Position numbers and translations under genes: made by a program. DNA of 64,000 bases from Reticulitermes speratus (Eukaryota; Arthropoda; Insecta; Blattodea; Rhinotermitidae). Below, in pieces: positions 53,779 through 63,892 of this stretch. Position 1 is the first letter of the stretch; the number at the start of each line of letters is the position of its first letter. The stretch spans positions 5,180,215 through 5,244,214 of the forward strand of contig JAJKFL010000006.1 in the NCBI GenBank assembly GCA_021186555.1, given 5' to 3'. The notes below the pieces were generated by a model. It had not been told where the DNA came from and did no database searches. It saw only the letters and a program-made list of their open reading frames with translations.

Positions 53779-54903
53779 TGTTTGCAGTGTACAACTGCAG
53801 ACTGTTTGCAGTGTACAACTGCAGACTGTTTCCACTGTACAACTGCAGACTGTTTCCACTGTACAACTGCAGACTGTTTGCAGTGTACAACTGCAGACTG
53901 TTTGCAGTGTACAACTGCAGACTGTTTGCAGTGTACAACTGCAGACTGTTTCCACCGTACAACTGCAGACTGTTTCCACTGTACAACTGCAGACTGTTTC
54001 CACTGTACAACTGCAGACTGTTTGCAGTGTACAACTGCAGACTGTTTCCACTGTACAACTGCAGACTGTTTCCACTGTACAACTGCAGACTGTTTCCACT
54101 GTACAACTGCAGACTGTTTGCAGTGTACAACTGCAGACTGTTTGCAGTGTACAACTGCAGACTGTTTCCACCGTACAACTGCAGACTGTTTCCACTGTAC
54201 AACTGCAGACTGTTTCCAGTGTACAACTGCAGACTGTTTCCACTGTACAACTGCAGACTGTTTCCACTGTACAACTGCATACTGTTTGCAGTGTACAACT
54301 GCAGACTGTTTCCACTGTACAACTGCAGACTGTTTCCAGTGTACAACTGCAGACTGTTTCCACTGTACAACTGCAGACTGTTTCCAGTGTACAACTGCAG
54401 ACTTTCCACTGTACAACTGCAGACTGTTTCCACTGTACAACTGCAGACTGTTTCCACTGTACAACTGCAGACTGTTTCCACTGTACAACTGCAGACTGTT
54501 TCCACTGTACAACTGCAGACTGTTTCCACTGTACAACTGCAGACTGTTTGCAGTGTACAACTGCAGACTGTTTCCACTGTACAACTGTAGACTGTTTCCA
54601 CTGTACAACTGCAGACTGTTTGCAGTGTACAACTGCAGACTGTTTCCACTGTACAACTGCAGACTGTTTCCACTGTACAACTGCAGACTGTTTGCAGTGT
54701 ACAACTGCAGACTGTTTCCACTGTACAACTGCAGACTGTTTCCACTGTACAACTGCAGACTGTTTCCACTGTACAACTGCAGACTGTTTGCACTGTACAA
54801 CTGCAGACTGTTTCCACTGTACAACTGCAGACTGTTTCCACTGTATAACTGCAGACTGTTTGCAGTGTACAACTGCAGACTGTTTCCACTGTACAACTGC
54901 AGA
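53779..54903 (+). repeat. 24-bp minisatellite with hairpin-forming unit, about 47 copies
   Basis: The unit CTGTTTGCAGTGTACAACTG then CAGA has two common types, TTTGCAGTGTAC and TTTCCACTGTAC. In the first, GCAGT and ACTGC flank GTACA and can pair. One unit (54403) has lost three bases, which moves the open frame. Frames of 267-389 codons on both strands result from the multiple-of-three period and are not genes. Confidence 0.97.
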
Positions 54904-55227
54904 CTCACAAGTCATCCCGATAGCTCATCAGTCATGCATATTATCGAATGAATAAAATAATCAAAACGGAAAATAATCCATGGAGTCAAGAGAACAGGTC
55001 CTCCAGCGAAAGTCTTAACACTCAGTTTAGATCTAAATTACTGATTATGAAGCCGTGGAGCCAATACACCACCCGTTTCCTTCACAATGCATACGAACGG
55101 TATGTAGGAGACACCGGGTTTGTATCCTGGTGGGGTTACCGCCCTTCCACACTGACACACGTTGTGGTTTCGTCAGTCTGTCCACCAAGGGAATGCCAGT
55201 AGAGTATCCTGAAGTATTGCCATTACC
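54904..55227. other. No gene recognised
   Basis: A GGTTTGTATCCTGGTGGGG stretch near 55118 recalls a B box followed by the SINE-B body, but the rest does not align well. Confidence 0.4.
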
Positions 55228-55662
55228 AGGGGCGTGGCTGGGGGGTGGGGGTGTACAAGTGGTGGAGCTACCGCGGGCGCAAGGACCCAGGGGAGACAAA
55301 ATGAATTTTCTAAATGAAAATTTGTTTTTTTTACATTTAAATTATTGAGCCAGATTATTAAATGAAAAACGCGAAATTAAAAAAAAAATATCGTAGCTTA
55401 ACCTAGAAAATAAAACAAAGCGAGAACTGAAAACTGAAAGAAGTGTACAGTAAATAATATAGAATTTATATATGATTATTTATAATTATTTTATTATTAT
55501 ATATTATTTAATTATTTTATTTATAATTATTTATATATAATATAGAATTTAAGATTAACATTTCATTAACAATGTAGAGCTTGTGGTTAATGTAAGGGAT
55601 GTGCACTGCAGGAAAGTTGGTGTTAGCTGGCACATCACTGAAATTGTTTAATATGATACAAC

Positions 55663-55700
<38 letters not shown>

Positions 55701-56053
55701 GTTATAGACGTTGAGCTAAGGGGAGCCGGTTTGCTACGGCATCCGCCTATACGAAACGAACTGCTGACCCTCAGTGTGGGGAGACCTTTCAAGTCAGAAC
55801 ACCAAACGGAGCCAAACAAGATAATCGTGCCCAGAATAGCCGAATTAAAACGTAACCGAAGGACACCAGTTCTTTCAGAAGGAAGAGGGTGACATTGCTG
55901 CCATCTGGCTCTTGACTCGGCACATTAATAAACTAGAATTGAATTGAATTATCATATAATTAGTGAGCCAAATAACATGAAATTCAATAATTTTTTTAAG
56001 TTCATTGTGATTATTCGCCCTGGGCGACAAAAAAACGTAGCTACGCCACTGTT
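55228..56053. mobile_element. hAT-like MITE candidate
   Basis: CAGGGGCGTGGCTGG at the left and GTAGCTACGCCACTG at the right form imperfect inverted ends of a type common in hAT MITEs. The interior is AT-rich and contains an ATT microsatellite (55662-55704). No matching 8-bp target duplication is visible, so the two ends may belong to different copies. The end at 6139 is a relative. Confidence 0.4.
55662..55704 (+). repeat. ATT trinucleotide microsatellite
   Basis: About 14 uninterrupted ATT units. Confidence 0.95.
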
Positions 56054-57117
56054 CATGACTGCCTCCTTCCAAATCATTGCCTGTTCATCATTTATGGTCA
56101 TCTTCAGTCTTATTAGGGTCTTCATAACACGTGCCGCTGAAATAGCGTCGTTAAATAAGATTTACGGAAAACGTCTATTAGATGTACAACGTGTTTGAGG
56201 TTTCTCTGCAACGTCGGTTAAAATATTTTTCGTTCTGATGAATATTAGCGAATTATGCCCGACACGCATGCGCATAATGGCTCCATCTTTAGGGTCGGGG
56301 TCTGCGGAGGGAGAAGGAAGTGTAATTACCGTCTGTTGGCAGGTTGTGGAAGGAGGTCCGGTGACAAGGCGGGCCCTTAAAGGCCACGACATTCGCCGAA
56401 AATCAGCAGCACAGAATGTAAACAATTTGTGGCCCTGAAAGTGGTTGTTTTGTCACGATTTATAGTTTATCTGGACACTTTTTTCCCCATTTCACACTTC
56501 GGCCCTGAAGATGAAGGCAACATTTTCCCCCGAAGCAACAGCACAGCCAATTACCACACAGTGCAGACATTTCAAAGCAGGATTGACATTGGTGGTAAAG
56601 AGTCACAATTAAAAGCTTTAAAATCAGTATTTCGTGTAATGTCAGCAGTCAGCAGGACGTCTCGCACTGTGTTGAGCCATCACATGGGTTGGTATCGGAC
56701 GTGATGGTCACGGCAGATGGCAGGAATAACTTTTGACTACGAGCTGGAGCAACTTTGTAAGAAAGAGTAGCTCCTAAGTCGCGATAGCGTATGTCTTCTC
56801 TTTTATTTACAAAATAAAGTATAGAGAAGGAATTGGGCTCAAAGTTTTCATATACCCTACGTACCTTATCGCTCGGTCTGCTCTCCAAACTTTAAGGCCA
56901 AAGTTTAAAACTTGGCTATGAATAAACAGTGAGGTGGTTACACACAGGGTCGTAGTTTACGGCCCCCGCACAATTACGGAGGTTGGGCGAACTACAAGTA
57001 CTACAATGTCAATAAATTATACCAGATGCCTGTTCGTGGATTGTATGTTGATGATGCAATTTGAGATAAGCCCGATGTAAATATTGACATCTGAATATTG
57101 CATCCAACTGCGAAGCT
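56054..57117. other. No gene; weak hammerhead-like string at 56515
   Basis: CCCTGAAGATGAAGGCAAC and CCCCCGAAGC (56513-56555) look like a broken hammerhead core (CTGAAGA kept, GAAA lost). GCGTCGTTAAATAAG near 56146 is a SINE-C tail end. Frames of 66-97 codons show no domain. Confidence 0.4.
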
Positions 57118-57185
57118 GAACATTCATCTCTTAGTGCCGAGGTTAAGAATGAGTGGGGCTGTACTTCCACCCCCTCCCTTATTTC
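57118..57185 (+). mobile_element. SINE-B 3' fragment
   Basis: CATCTCTTAGTGCCGAGGTTAAG is followed by GAGTGGGGCTGTACTTCCAC, the family tail. Confidence 0.65.
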
Positions 57186-57417
57186 TTCGTGGCGCGCACA
57201 GGGGGCAGCTGGACAGAGTCGTAGGACGTCCTGTTTGACCTGATGACGCGGTTGAGTCGTTAGTACAGGTGTCCCTTTTATTGTGTCTCAGAGCTGTCAC
57301 GGGATGTCCCGGTAGATGCAGGCTTTTGTGCGATGAAGTTGCCGTGCTGGGGGACACGATAAAGGGGACACTCAGTACTTCAGCTTCGTATTCACAAGAT
57401 CGCGCCTTTGTTATCCA

Positions 57418-57845
57418 GCATGCAAAGCGCCTGCCAATATTGTGTTGTAATCTGCGGCGTATCCGGCTCTACCATATTTTTCCACATAATCCTATAACAG
57501 CACGATTTTCAGAAAAAACATTGTTGATCATAAAATGCGTGTTTTGATTTCCTCTGCAAGTTTTGTCTGAAACATTTCTCATTATAAGAAGAATTCAGCG
57601 AGATACTGTCATTAATGTTCATAGGTCTTCATGTTAAATTACTCATTACTTCTGCCATATTTTAATGAAACTTGAATTTTTCTCGACAGATTTTCGAAAA
57701 ATACTCAAATGTCGAATTTCTTGAAAATCTGTCCAGTGGGAGCCGAGTTGTTCCATGCGAACGGATGGACAGGCAGACAGAGAGACATGACGAAGCTAAT
57801 AATCGCTTTTCGCAAGTTTGCGAACGCGCATAAAAACTAACTTAT
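57418..57845 (+). repeat. Dispersed repeat R1, copy 2
   Basis: Block-by-block match to 28725-29130, with small indels: GGCTCTACCATATTTTTCC, GCACGATTTTCAG, TGTCTGAAACATTTCTCATT, TTTTCGAAAAATAC, GAAGCTAATAATCGC. Both copies are in the same orientation. Confidence 0.75.
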
Positions 57846-58199
57846 GTGGACACTCCGTCCTTCTGTCCGTCCGTCCGTCCACTTTTGACATAGTGTCAGT
57901 AACCATGCGTCAGACTTTCATGAAATTCGGAGTGCTTATCCGTTAATAATGATTTTAAAAAAAAGGCGAGCAAGCGTGAGTGTGTGACAGTCGGTGCTGT
58001 GACACTCATGCTATACATAAGGGCGTAAATGAGTTACTGCCCGTTTCTACCTGTTTGGGTGAAATTTGGTTTTGAAAATCTCCACATCATGCCTTTGAAC
58101 AGTTGTGAGTTTGCTTAAGATCTGCGCGGGGAAGGTTGTACTATTCTTATGGGCCTAAATGCAATTACATTTACGTGTGTACCGTGAAACCGTATGACG
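57846..58199. other. Dispersed-repeat fragment, no gene
   Basis: CTGTCCGTCCGTCCGTCC and TTTCATGAAATTCGGAGTG near 57870-57930 match the end seen at 32985. The remainder is unremarkable. Confidence 0.45.
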
Positions 58200-58320
58200 T
58201 TCTGAACTAAAGAACCCATGGTGAAGTCATACTACGTTACGGAGTGCACCATTTGCAATCTTATGACAGACTGTTTACTGCGCGGTGCGCAATGAATCTT
58301 TAACTATAATGCGGCTTAAA
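58200..58320 (+). mobile_element. PB-MITE right-end fragment
   Basis: TTTACTGCGCGGTGCGCAATG, then AATCTTTAACTATAATGCGG, follow the order of the PB-MITE right end (cf. 9185-9240). Confidence 0.6.
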
Positions 58321-58321
58321 G

Positions 58322-58430
58322 TCACTCTTCACTGCGGAGGCCCTTGTTCGATCCTGGGTTAGTCCATATGGGCTTTTTGGTGGGCAGTGTGGCATGGGGG
58401 AAGGTTTTTTTTCTGACTTTGTTTTTCCCT
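58322..58430 (+). mobile_element. SINE-C partial copy
   Basis: CACTGCGGAGGCCCTTGTTC with GATCCTGGGTTAGTCC (B-box region), then GGTGGGCAGTGTGGCATGGG and TTTTTCCCTGTCAGTATC. The segment after this point is amplified as a 33-bp array. Confidence 0.75.
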
Positions 58431-58682
58431 GTCAGTATCGCGACACCAATTTTGTTTTTCCCTGTCAGTATCGCGACACCAATTTTGTTTTTCCCTGTCA
58501 GTATCGCGACACCAATTTTGTTTTTCCCTGTCAGTATCGCGACACCAATTTTGTTTTTCCCTGTCAGTATCGCGATACCAATTTTGTTTTTCCCTGTCAG
58601 TATCGCGACACCAATTTTGTTTTTCCTTGTCAGTATCGCGACACCAATTTTGTTTTTCCCTGTCAGTATCGCGACACCAATG
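58415..58682 (+). repeat. 33-bp array derived from SINE-C, 8-9 copies
   Basis: The unit TTTTCCCTGTCAGTATCGCG then ACACCAATTTTG repeats every 33 bp. TTTCCCTGTCTGTATC is the corresponding single-copy segment of the SINE-C at 43160. The multiple-of-three period leaves frames of 103-143 codons open on both strands. Confidence 0.92.
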
Positions 58683-59734
58683 CTCCATACTCATATTCAT
58701 CTTAAAGCGATTCTCATCAGAGGGACAAACGGAAGAAGCCTGGGAGATCTTTCGTAACTCGGGAAGCCTTGGATATAAAAATACTTTCACTTTTTTTATC
58801 GGTCTTCAGAGGGTTAATATAGTCTAATGTGCTGTGTGGTTCAACTGCAGAGATCGTAATCATAGGTCGTGACCTCGAAGGGGATGGCATGCTGGTCATG
58901 AATGATGGGTATGAATTTTGAATTATGAACTGTAGGCCTAATAATAGAGCATCCAAACGGTAAATTTGTGGGGCTGCCACCTTACTGCCAACTGCGTGTC
59001 TGTGTCCCTTTTACTTAAAGTGACGGCATTACGGATGCAGTGTCGTTCTCGGAACTCCAGTTTGTATTGTTTGAAGCGTCTCTCAGAAAAATATGTTAGA
59101 AGTTGTCCCGTATCTGCATCTGCCATCTCCGGGCCCCACCAGGTTTGCACATCCAGATAGCAGCAGCAATAGCGTCGTCTTGCCTTCCGTTTATCTGCTA
59201 TCAAAACACTCCGTCAAAGCCAAGGCCACTGTACACACACACCGTCTCGGAAGATCGCACAGAATTCTGTGCTGCCTGCTACATCGCCCGAACGGTACAT
59301 TAACCCTCTTGGAGTCCTAATATTTGCACAGAAATTTCCCGCATAAATTGAATCTGCTGGTTCATCACTGTTTTCACAGCAATCCGCCACTGGTTGTTAT
59401 CCTAATCGGATGAACCCATTCCCCACCTCCCATCTTATCTGGGTTGTTCCAAGTTCGATGCGCTGTGTAATATTTCGTAAAATACTGGGCTTTTGCGGTG
59501 GAGAGCTCTTAGCTCATCGCCCAACCCGCAAGCTGGAGGGCACCCCATGTCGGCTGTCCGCCACTGCCTATTCAGTATACTCGCAGCTATCCTGTATATC
59601 TGGAGGCCGTATTTTCGGTCCGTGACCTTAGGACGCGACATGCCGTGGTGACAGGGACCCACTTATCGTGGTACACTTAGACACTCCCTGTATGTATTGT
59701 ACAAATAACATGGGTTACGATGGGCATTCGGAAA
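58683..59734. other. No gene recognised
   Basis: Frames of 64-88 codons overlap on both strands without a recognisable domain. Confidence 0.45.
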
Positions 59735-59830
59735 CTCTGCATTTTCCACAAACATTGTATTTATGTGTCGTATTATTCGCACAATACACAGCATTAACCG
59801 ATTGTTCTGTGTAATGCAGGCGCAATCCCC
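59735..59830 (+). mobile_element. Diverged PB-MITE fragment
   Basis: CACAAACATTGTATTTATGTG and CACAGCATTAACCGATTG match parts of the 114-bp unit and its left flank, with an internal deletion. Confidence 0.55.
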
Positions 59831-59879
59831 ACATAATTATTCTATTCGGCTGCCCGGTTTCCCCGTCCTGAAGTAGCCG

Positions 59880-60280
59880 ACCCAGACCGCTTCAATTCCT
59901 CCCTGCTGGACGACGCCCGTCCTCGAACGCTTCCTGCCAACCTGTCTGCTTTGGCTGCCGTCTCTGCGAGACCCGGCGTCGGCAATTTCCCTCCCTCTTT
60001 ACTTGCCACCCGGGAGGGTGGCGTTGATGCGTCCTATGTCTGTGGGGAGTTTGCCGTCGTTGATGCGTCCTATGTCTGTGGGGAGTTTGCCGTGGATAGG
60101 CGGCCGAACAGACGGTTAGAGTGTCGGACACGTGGACGCAGAGACACACACGGGGGCAAAGACGGACTTACACAAGAGGTCCGTCGTGTGCCGAGAAACA
60201 TTTTCAGAAGACGCGAGGTCCTACTTGGAAGCTAGAAGGCTGTTCGAGACTCCGCTATGAAGTTAGGTAAGTTGGACGGC
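59880..60280 (+). other. GC-rich patch with donor-like site; possible exon
   Basis: The patch is GC- and CpG-rich. A 36-bp direct duplication (GATGCGTCCTATGTCTGTGG) lies at 60024-60093. At the right end, an ATG at 60257 is followed by AAGTTAGGTAAGTTGG, a strong 5' splice donor (GT at 60267). A first coding exon of about 10 bases is conceivable, but nothing confirms it. The 94-codon frame (59951-60235) has no known domain. Confidence 0.3.
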
Positions 60281-60688
60281 ATGGGAAAGACGGACGCGAA
60301 ATTCCCGGCGATGCAGGCTTCGTATGTGGTGCAGATCGTGCTACGTCTGCTGTGTTGAGGGTGTGCTAGGTGTGCCCTGTGATGTGTGTGCACGGATGTA
60401 GAACATCACTGACCATCCTTCTATGTTACACCCCCTGCACTGACCGTCGACAGGAAGGATGCGTAGCCCATCGAACGACCTTGCTACGCGCCTACAGTCT
60501 TCCGAACTTCCCCTCGGGTCACCATCTGCCCTAAGACGGACTGCGTCGGCTTCCATGCACCGAGCTGCACCGATGAATGGTCATCTCGCCCCTGTGATCT
60601 CCAGGTAGCTCGACTCCCAGTAGGAAGGTTTTACGTGGTTGTGGGACGCGTGGCGTCGTCTAACAGCGGATATGAAGACAAGGAAGTC
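60281..60688. other. No gene recognised
   Basis: Unique-looking, moderately GC-rich; one 71-codon minus frame without a domain. Confidence 0.4.
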
Positions 60689-61035
60689 GTGTAGCGTGTT
60701 GTGAGGGCAGTGGATGTGGACACTGAATTAAGTGGCAGGATAGACTGAATGTACAAGCGTGTAGTGGGCAGTGGATGTGGACACTGAATTAAGTGGCAGG
60801 ATAACTGTATGTACAAGCGTGTAGCGTGTTGTGAGGGCAGTGGATGTGGACACTGAATTAAGTGGCAGGATAGACTGTATGTACAAGCGTGTAGCGGTGT
60901 GGGCAGTGGATGTGGACACTGAATTAAGTGGCAGGATAGACTGTATGTACAAGCGTGTAGCGTGTGGAGGGCAGTGGATGTGGACACTGAATTAAGTGGC
61001 AGGATAGACTGTATGTACAAGCGTGTAGCGTGTCG
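60689..61035 (+). repeat. 60-70-bp minisatellite, 5 copies
   Basis: The unit contains GGGCAGTGGATGTGGACACTG, AATTAAGTGGCAGGATA and GTACAAGCGTGTAGCG. Unit length varies because the GCGTGTTGTGA segment is gained or lost. The 129-codon minus frame is a repeat artefact. Confidence 0.93.
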
Positions 61036-61587
61036 GTATTTGCATGTATTTGTGTGTAGGGCTATGTATATATAATGTATTGATGTGTGCAGTTGTGATT
61101 TGTGAGTGTCGTTCCTGAATGTTTTATATTCGCCACATTTTCAAAGGATTTATTAGCTGTCTTTATGTAACGATTTTGTACCTGTCAGACTGCACGGTGT
61201 CATAATCCAGAAGATCATAACATGGCACAGTTATATTAGTTGTGAACTGTTTAATGGTAAATAAATAGATGTTGCCACGGAAATAGGCAACAAACGCTAA
61301 GGTGAAACCGGTGGTTCGAAAGGTGTATAACCCATTAGAGTTTCCGAGAACTGCTGATAAAACGATGTTCGGCCGATAGCCTTATCAGCTGCCTCGCGTG
61401 ACAAGAAAACGGGGAAAACGGACACTACACCTGGGTGGAAAATTTTCTGCAGTGACATTTAAAACTACAGGAATATCTTGACGTTTGCAGGGACTGAACA
61501 ATGAATGGGGAATAATTTGAAAACTGATGTAAATACGGAACTTAGACTGCGAAACATTCTGGCCCATGAAAATACCGAGACGTGGCA
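61036..61587. other. No gene recognised; foldback fragment at 61180-61220
   Basis: GTCAGACTGCACGGTGTC near 61186 matches the right end of the repeat at 53050-53215. Otherwise no repeat or coding signal. Confidence 0.45.
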
Positions 61588-61850
61588 GGAGCTGGGTAGC
61601 TCAGTTAGTACAGTGACTGGTTGCCGGCTAAAAGACCGGAGTTTGATTTCTCCCGACAGAGGAGACATTCTCTTTCTTCACAATCTGCAGACGTTCTGTG
61701 GATCTGTACAGCCTTCTAACTAATGCCTATGCCGAGACTTTACCAGGAGGTAAAGCGGCCGGGGCGTGAAGCTTATCGTTAAGTTCCATCTAGTGCCTAG
61801 ATTAAGAATGAATGGAGCGGTGTTATACCTCCACTTCTCCATACGAAATC
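61588..61850 (+). mobile_element. SINE-B copy
   Basis: A box GGTAGCTCAGTTAGTACAGTG, degenerate B box GAGTTTGATTTCTCCCG, GGAGGTAAAGCGGCCGGGGC, tail CATCTAGTGCCTAGATTAAG and TATACCTCCACTTCTCC. Confidence 0.8.
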
Positions 61851-62742
61851 GGATCTGTTTCGGCAGTTTATTTAGGTACTTCTGCGCAGGTGGCTCTGTA
61901 GTGGATCTGTATATTTTGCGCGGCTGTAATGTTCGCGAGGAACTCGTTAGGTGAGATCGGTTTTTGTAAGGAAATTTTTCCTCTGTCCTTTGTGTTTGGT
62001 CCGTACGTCTTTGCTGACGTAACGCCAAACCAGAATTGAGGCTGTGGATATAAAAAGAACAAGAAGACAGAGCGGAATTTTTACGTCAGACATTAAAGAT
62101 GGACAAAGGAAATTAGCCTACTTTAACTCGTTGATTGGGGTGTTGCTACCGTTGTCATCTGACATTCTGGAAATGTTGGTAGCAGTGTCATGTGCTGAGG
62201 CAGTTTGCTGTTGATAATGGAGTCTGTCACTGGAGGAAAATAAATTCGGGAACCTTTGGCGAAGCCAGGATTTTTTAAAGGAGGGGTGAGGGGACGGACA
62301 GCCAGAAAATTTGGTTACAAACATACATAGTCCCCTGAAGAATATTGTTACCGATTTTATTGAGGAACTTGGAAAACAAAGTTTTCGTTCAAGCCCTAAG
62401 AACAATTTCTTAAATATAATTTTACCTTTTGGTATTAGCATTGGGTACGTTTCCCATATTTTTCTTCTCCCTCGCATTTTTATTCGCATTTCTCAGTTTT
62501 TCTTTAATTCTGATTTTTGTTTTCAAGAATTCTGGGGACTAAGTACTCAATTTGCCCCCCCCCCCCTCCCCCACCTCCCGCAGGCGCCAGTGACGGAATG
62601 TCCTGAGTTTCTGACATCAGCTGTACAAGACAAACGCGAGTGGCAGTGTTTGCAGTTCACAGGGTGGTGTATATCACAGTCTTTATTTTGCAGCGTAACG
62701 AACGTGCGACACGCATTCCGATGGTCCGATCTGTGACACCGT
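61851..62742. other. No gene recognised
   Basis: A 141-codon plus frame (62311-62736) and a 123-codon minus frame (62118-62489) overlap each other; neither shows a domain, and the plus frame contains a poly-C run. Frames of this size occur by chance in 64 kb. Confidence 0.4.
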
Positions 62743-63375
62743 TTAACCCTATAAAGCCCAGTGGTTACTATATGTACCACTACGTTTAACGTTCACAAAT
62801 TCTACGTTCTGCCCACACAGTGTATTTATGTGTTTTGTGTGGATCTCAGAACAAACAGCGATTATTTCACTGTACAGCATTAACTGACTGGTTTGTATAA
62901 CTGAGACGGAGTGTGTTTACTGCGCGGTACGGACTGTATTTATGTGTTTTGTGTGGATCTCAGAACAAACAGCGATTATTTCACTGTACAGCATTAACTG
63001 ACTGGTTTGTATAACTGAGACGGAGTGTGTTTACTGCGCGGTACGGACTGTATTTATGTGTTTTGTGTGGATCTCAGAACAAACAGCGATTATTTCACTG
63101 TACAACATTAACTGACTGGTTTGTATAACTGAGACGGAGTGTGTTTACTGCGCGGTACGGACTGTATTTATGTGTTTTGTGTGGATCTCAGAACAAACAG
63201 CGATTATTTCACTGTACAACATTAACTGACTGGTTTGTATAACTGAGACGAGTGTGTTACTGCGGGACGGATGTATTTGTGTTTGTGTGGATCTCAGAAA
63301 AACAGCGATTATTTCACGTACAATTAAGACTGTTTGTATAACTGAACGGAGTGTTTACTGCGCGTACGACTGTAC
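62743..63375 (+). repeat. PB-MITE with 114-bp internal array (E), about 5 units
   Basis: A clean left end: TTAA at 62743, then CCCTATAAAGCCCAGTGG and TGTACCACTACG, the outer flank and the first 114-bp unit. The last unit and a half (63245-63375) carry many single-base deletions, and the array stops inside a unit against an ATT microsatellite with no right terminus. Confidence 0.85.
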
Positions 63376-63377
63376 AC

Positions 63378-63404
63378 ATTATTATTATTATTATTATTAT
63401 TACA
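63378..63404 (+). repeat. ATT microsatellite
   Basis: Nine ATT units directly after the broken end of PB-MITE array E. Confidence 0.95.
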
Positions 63405-63498
63405 TTACAGAGGTTTAGCTGGTGTTCAGAGAGAGCGGGTCATTGTCCTAGCACTCATTATTCTGCTAAGAACTTTAGAACTTTACGGCATGTATTGA

Positions 63499-63499
<1 letters not shown>

Positions 63500-63537
<38 letters not shown>

Positions 63538-63538
63538 G
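63500..63538 (+). repeat. ATT microsatellite
   Basis: Thirteen ATT units. Confidence 0.95.
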
Positions 63539-63837
63539 TAATTATTCGTCATCACCTTTATGCAGTGTATTTACAATTATATACCTTAAACCATGTTTCT
63601 AGTGTATATAGTGTTACAGCTATTCTGTAGTTACAATTTGTTACATGTAATGTTATTTCCCAATGTAAATGTTCTGTACATTTACATCAGTACTTCCCGC
63701 AGTACGTGTGCAGTGCCAGTGTGGCTGTTTGCTGTAGTTCCGTGATGTCGTGCTTTGACGGTACGTTGCTGAGGTATTTTGTGAGTGATTTTGAGATGGT
63801 TCCTGTTTGCCCCGTTAAATTTCTGGTATCACTTTTG
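63539..63837. other. No gene recognised
   Basis: AT-rich sequence between two ATT tracts. Confidence 0.5.
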
Positions 63838-63892
63838 TATTATTATTATTATTATTATTATTATATTATTATTATTATTATTATTATTATTG
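63838..63892 (+). repeat. ATT microsatellite, interrupted once
   Basis: About eighteen ATT units with one lost base near 63865, ending exactly where the LINE fragment begins. Confidence 0.95.

Noticed and set aside
53758-54955. Cysteine-rich repeat proteins of 267-389 codons on both strands
   Set aside because: Product of the 24-bp array. The cysteine-rich look follows from the TGT and TGC content of the unit.
55228-56053. A certain hAT transposon
   Set aside because: Imperfect ends and no 8-bp target duplication; kept only as a low-confidence candidate.
56515-56555. A fourth intact hammerhead ribozyme
   Set aside because: CTGAAGA is present but GAAA is lost (GAAGC), helix II is poor and there is no cleavage triplet.
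62311-62736. A 141-codon protein
   Set aside because: No recognisable domain, contains a poly-C run, and overlaps an antisense frame of similar length; not above chance.
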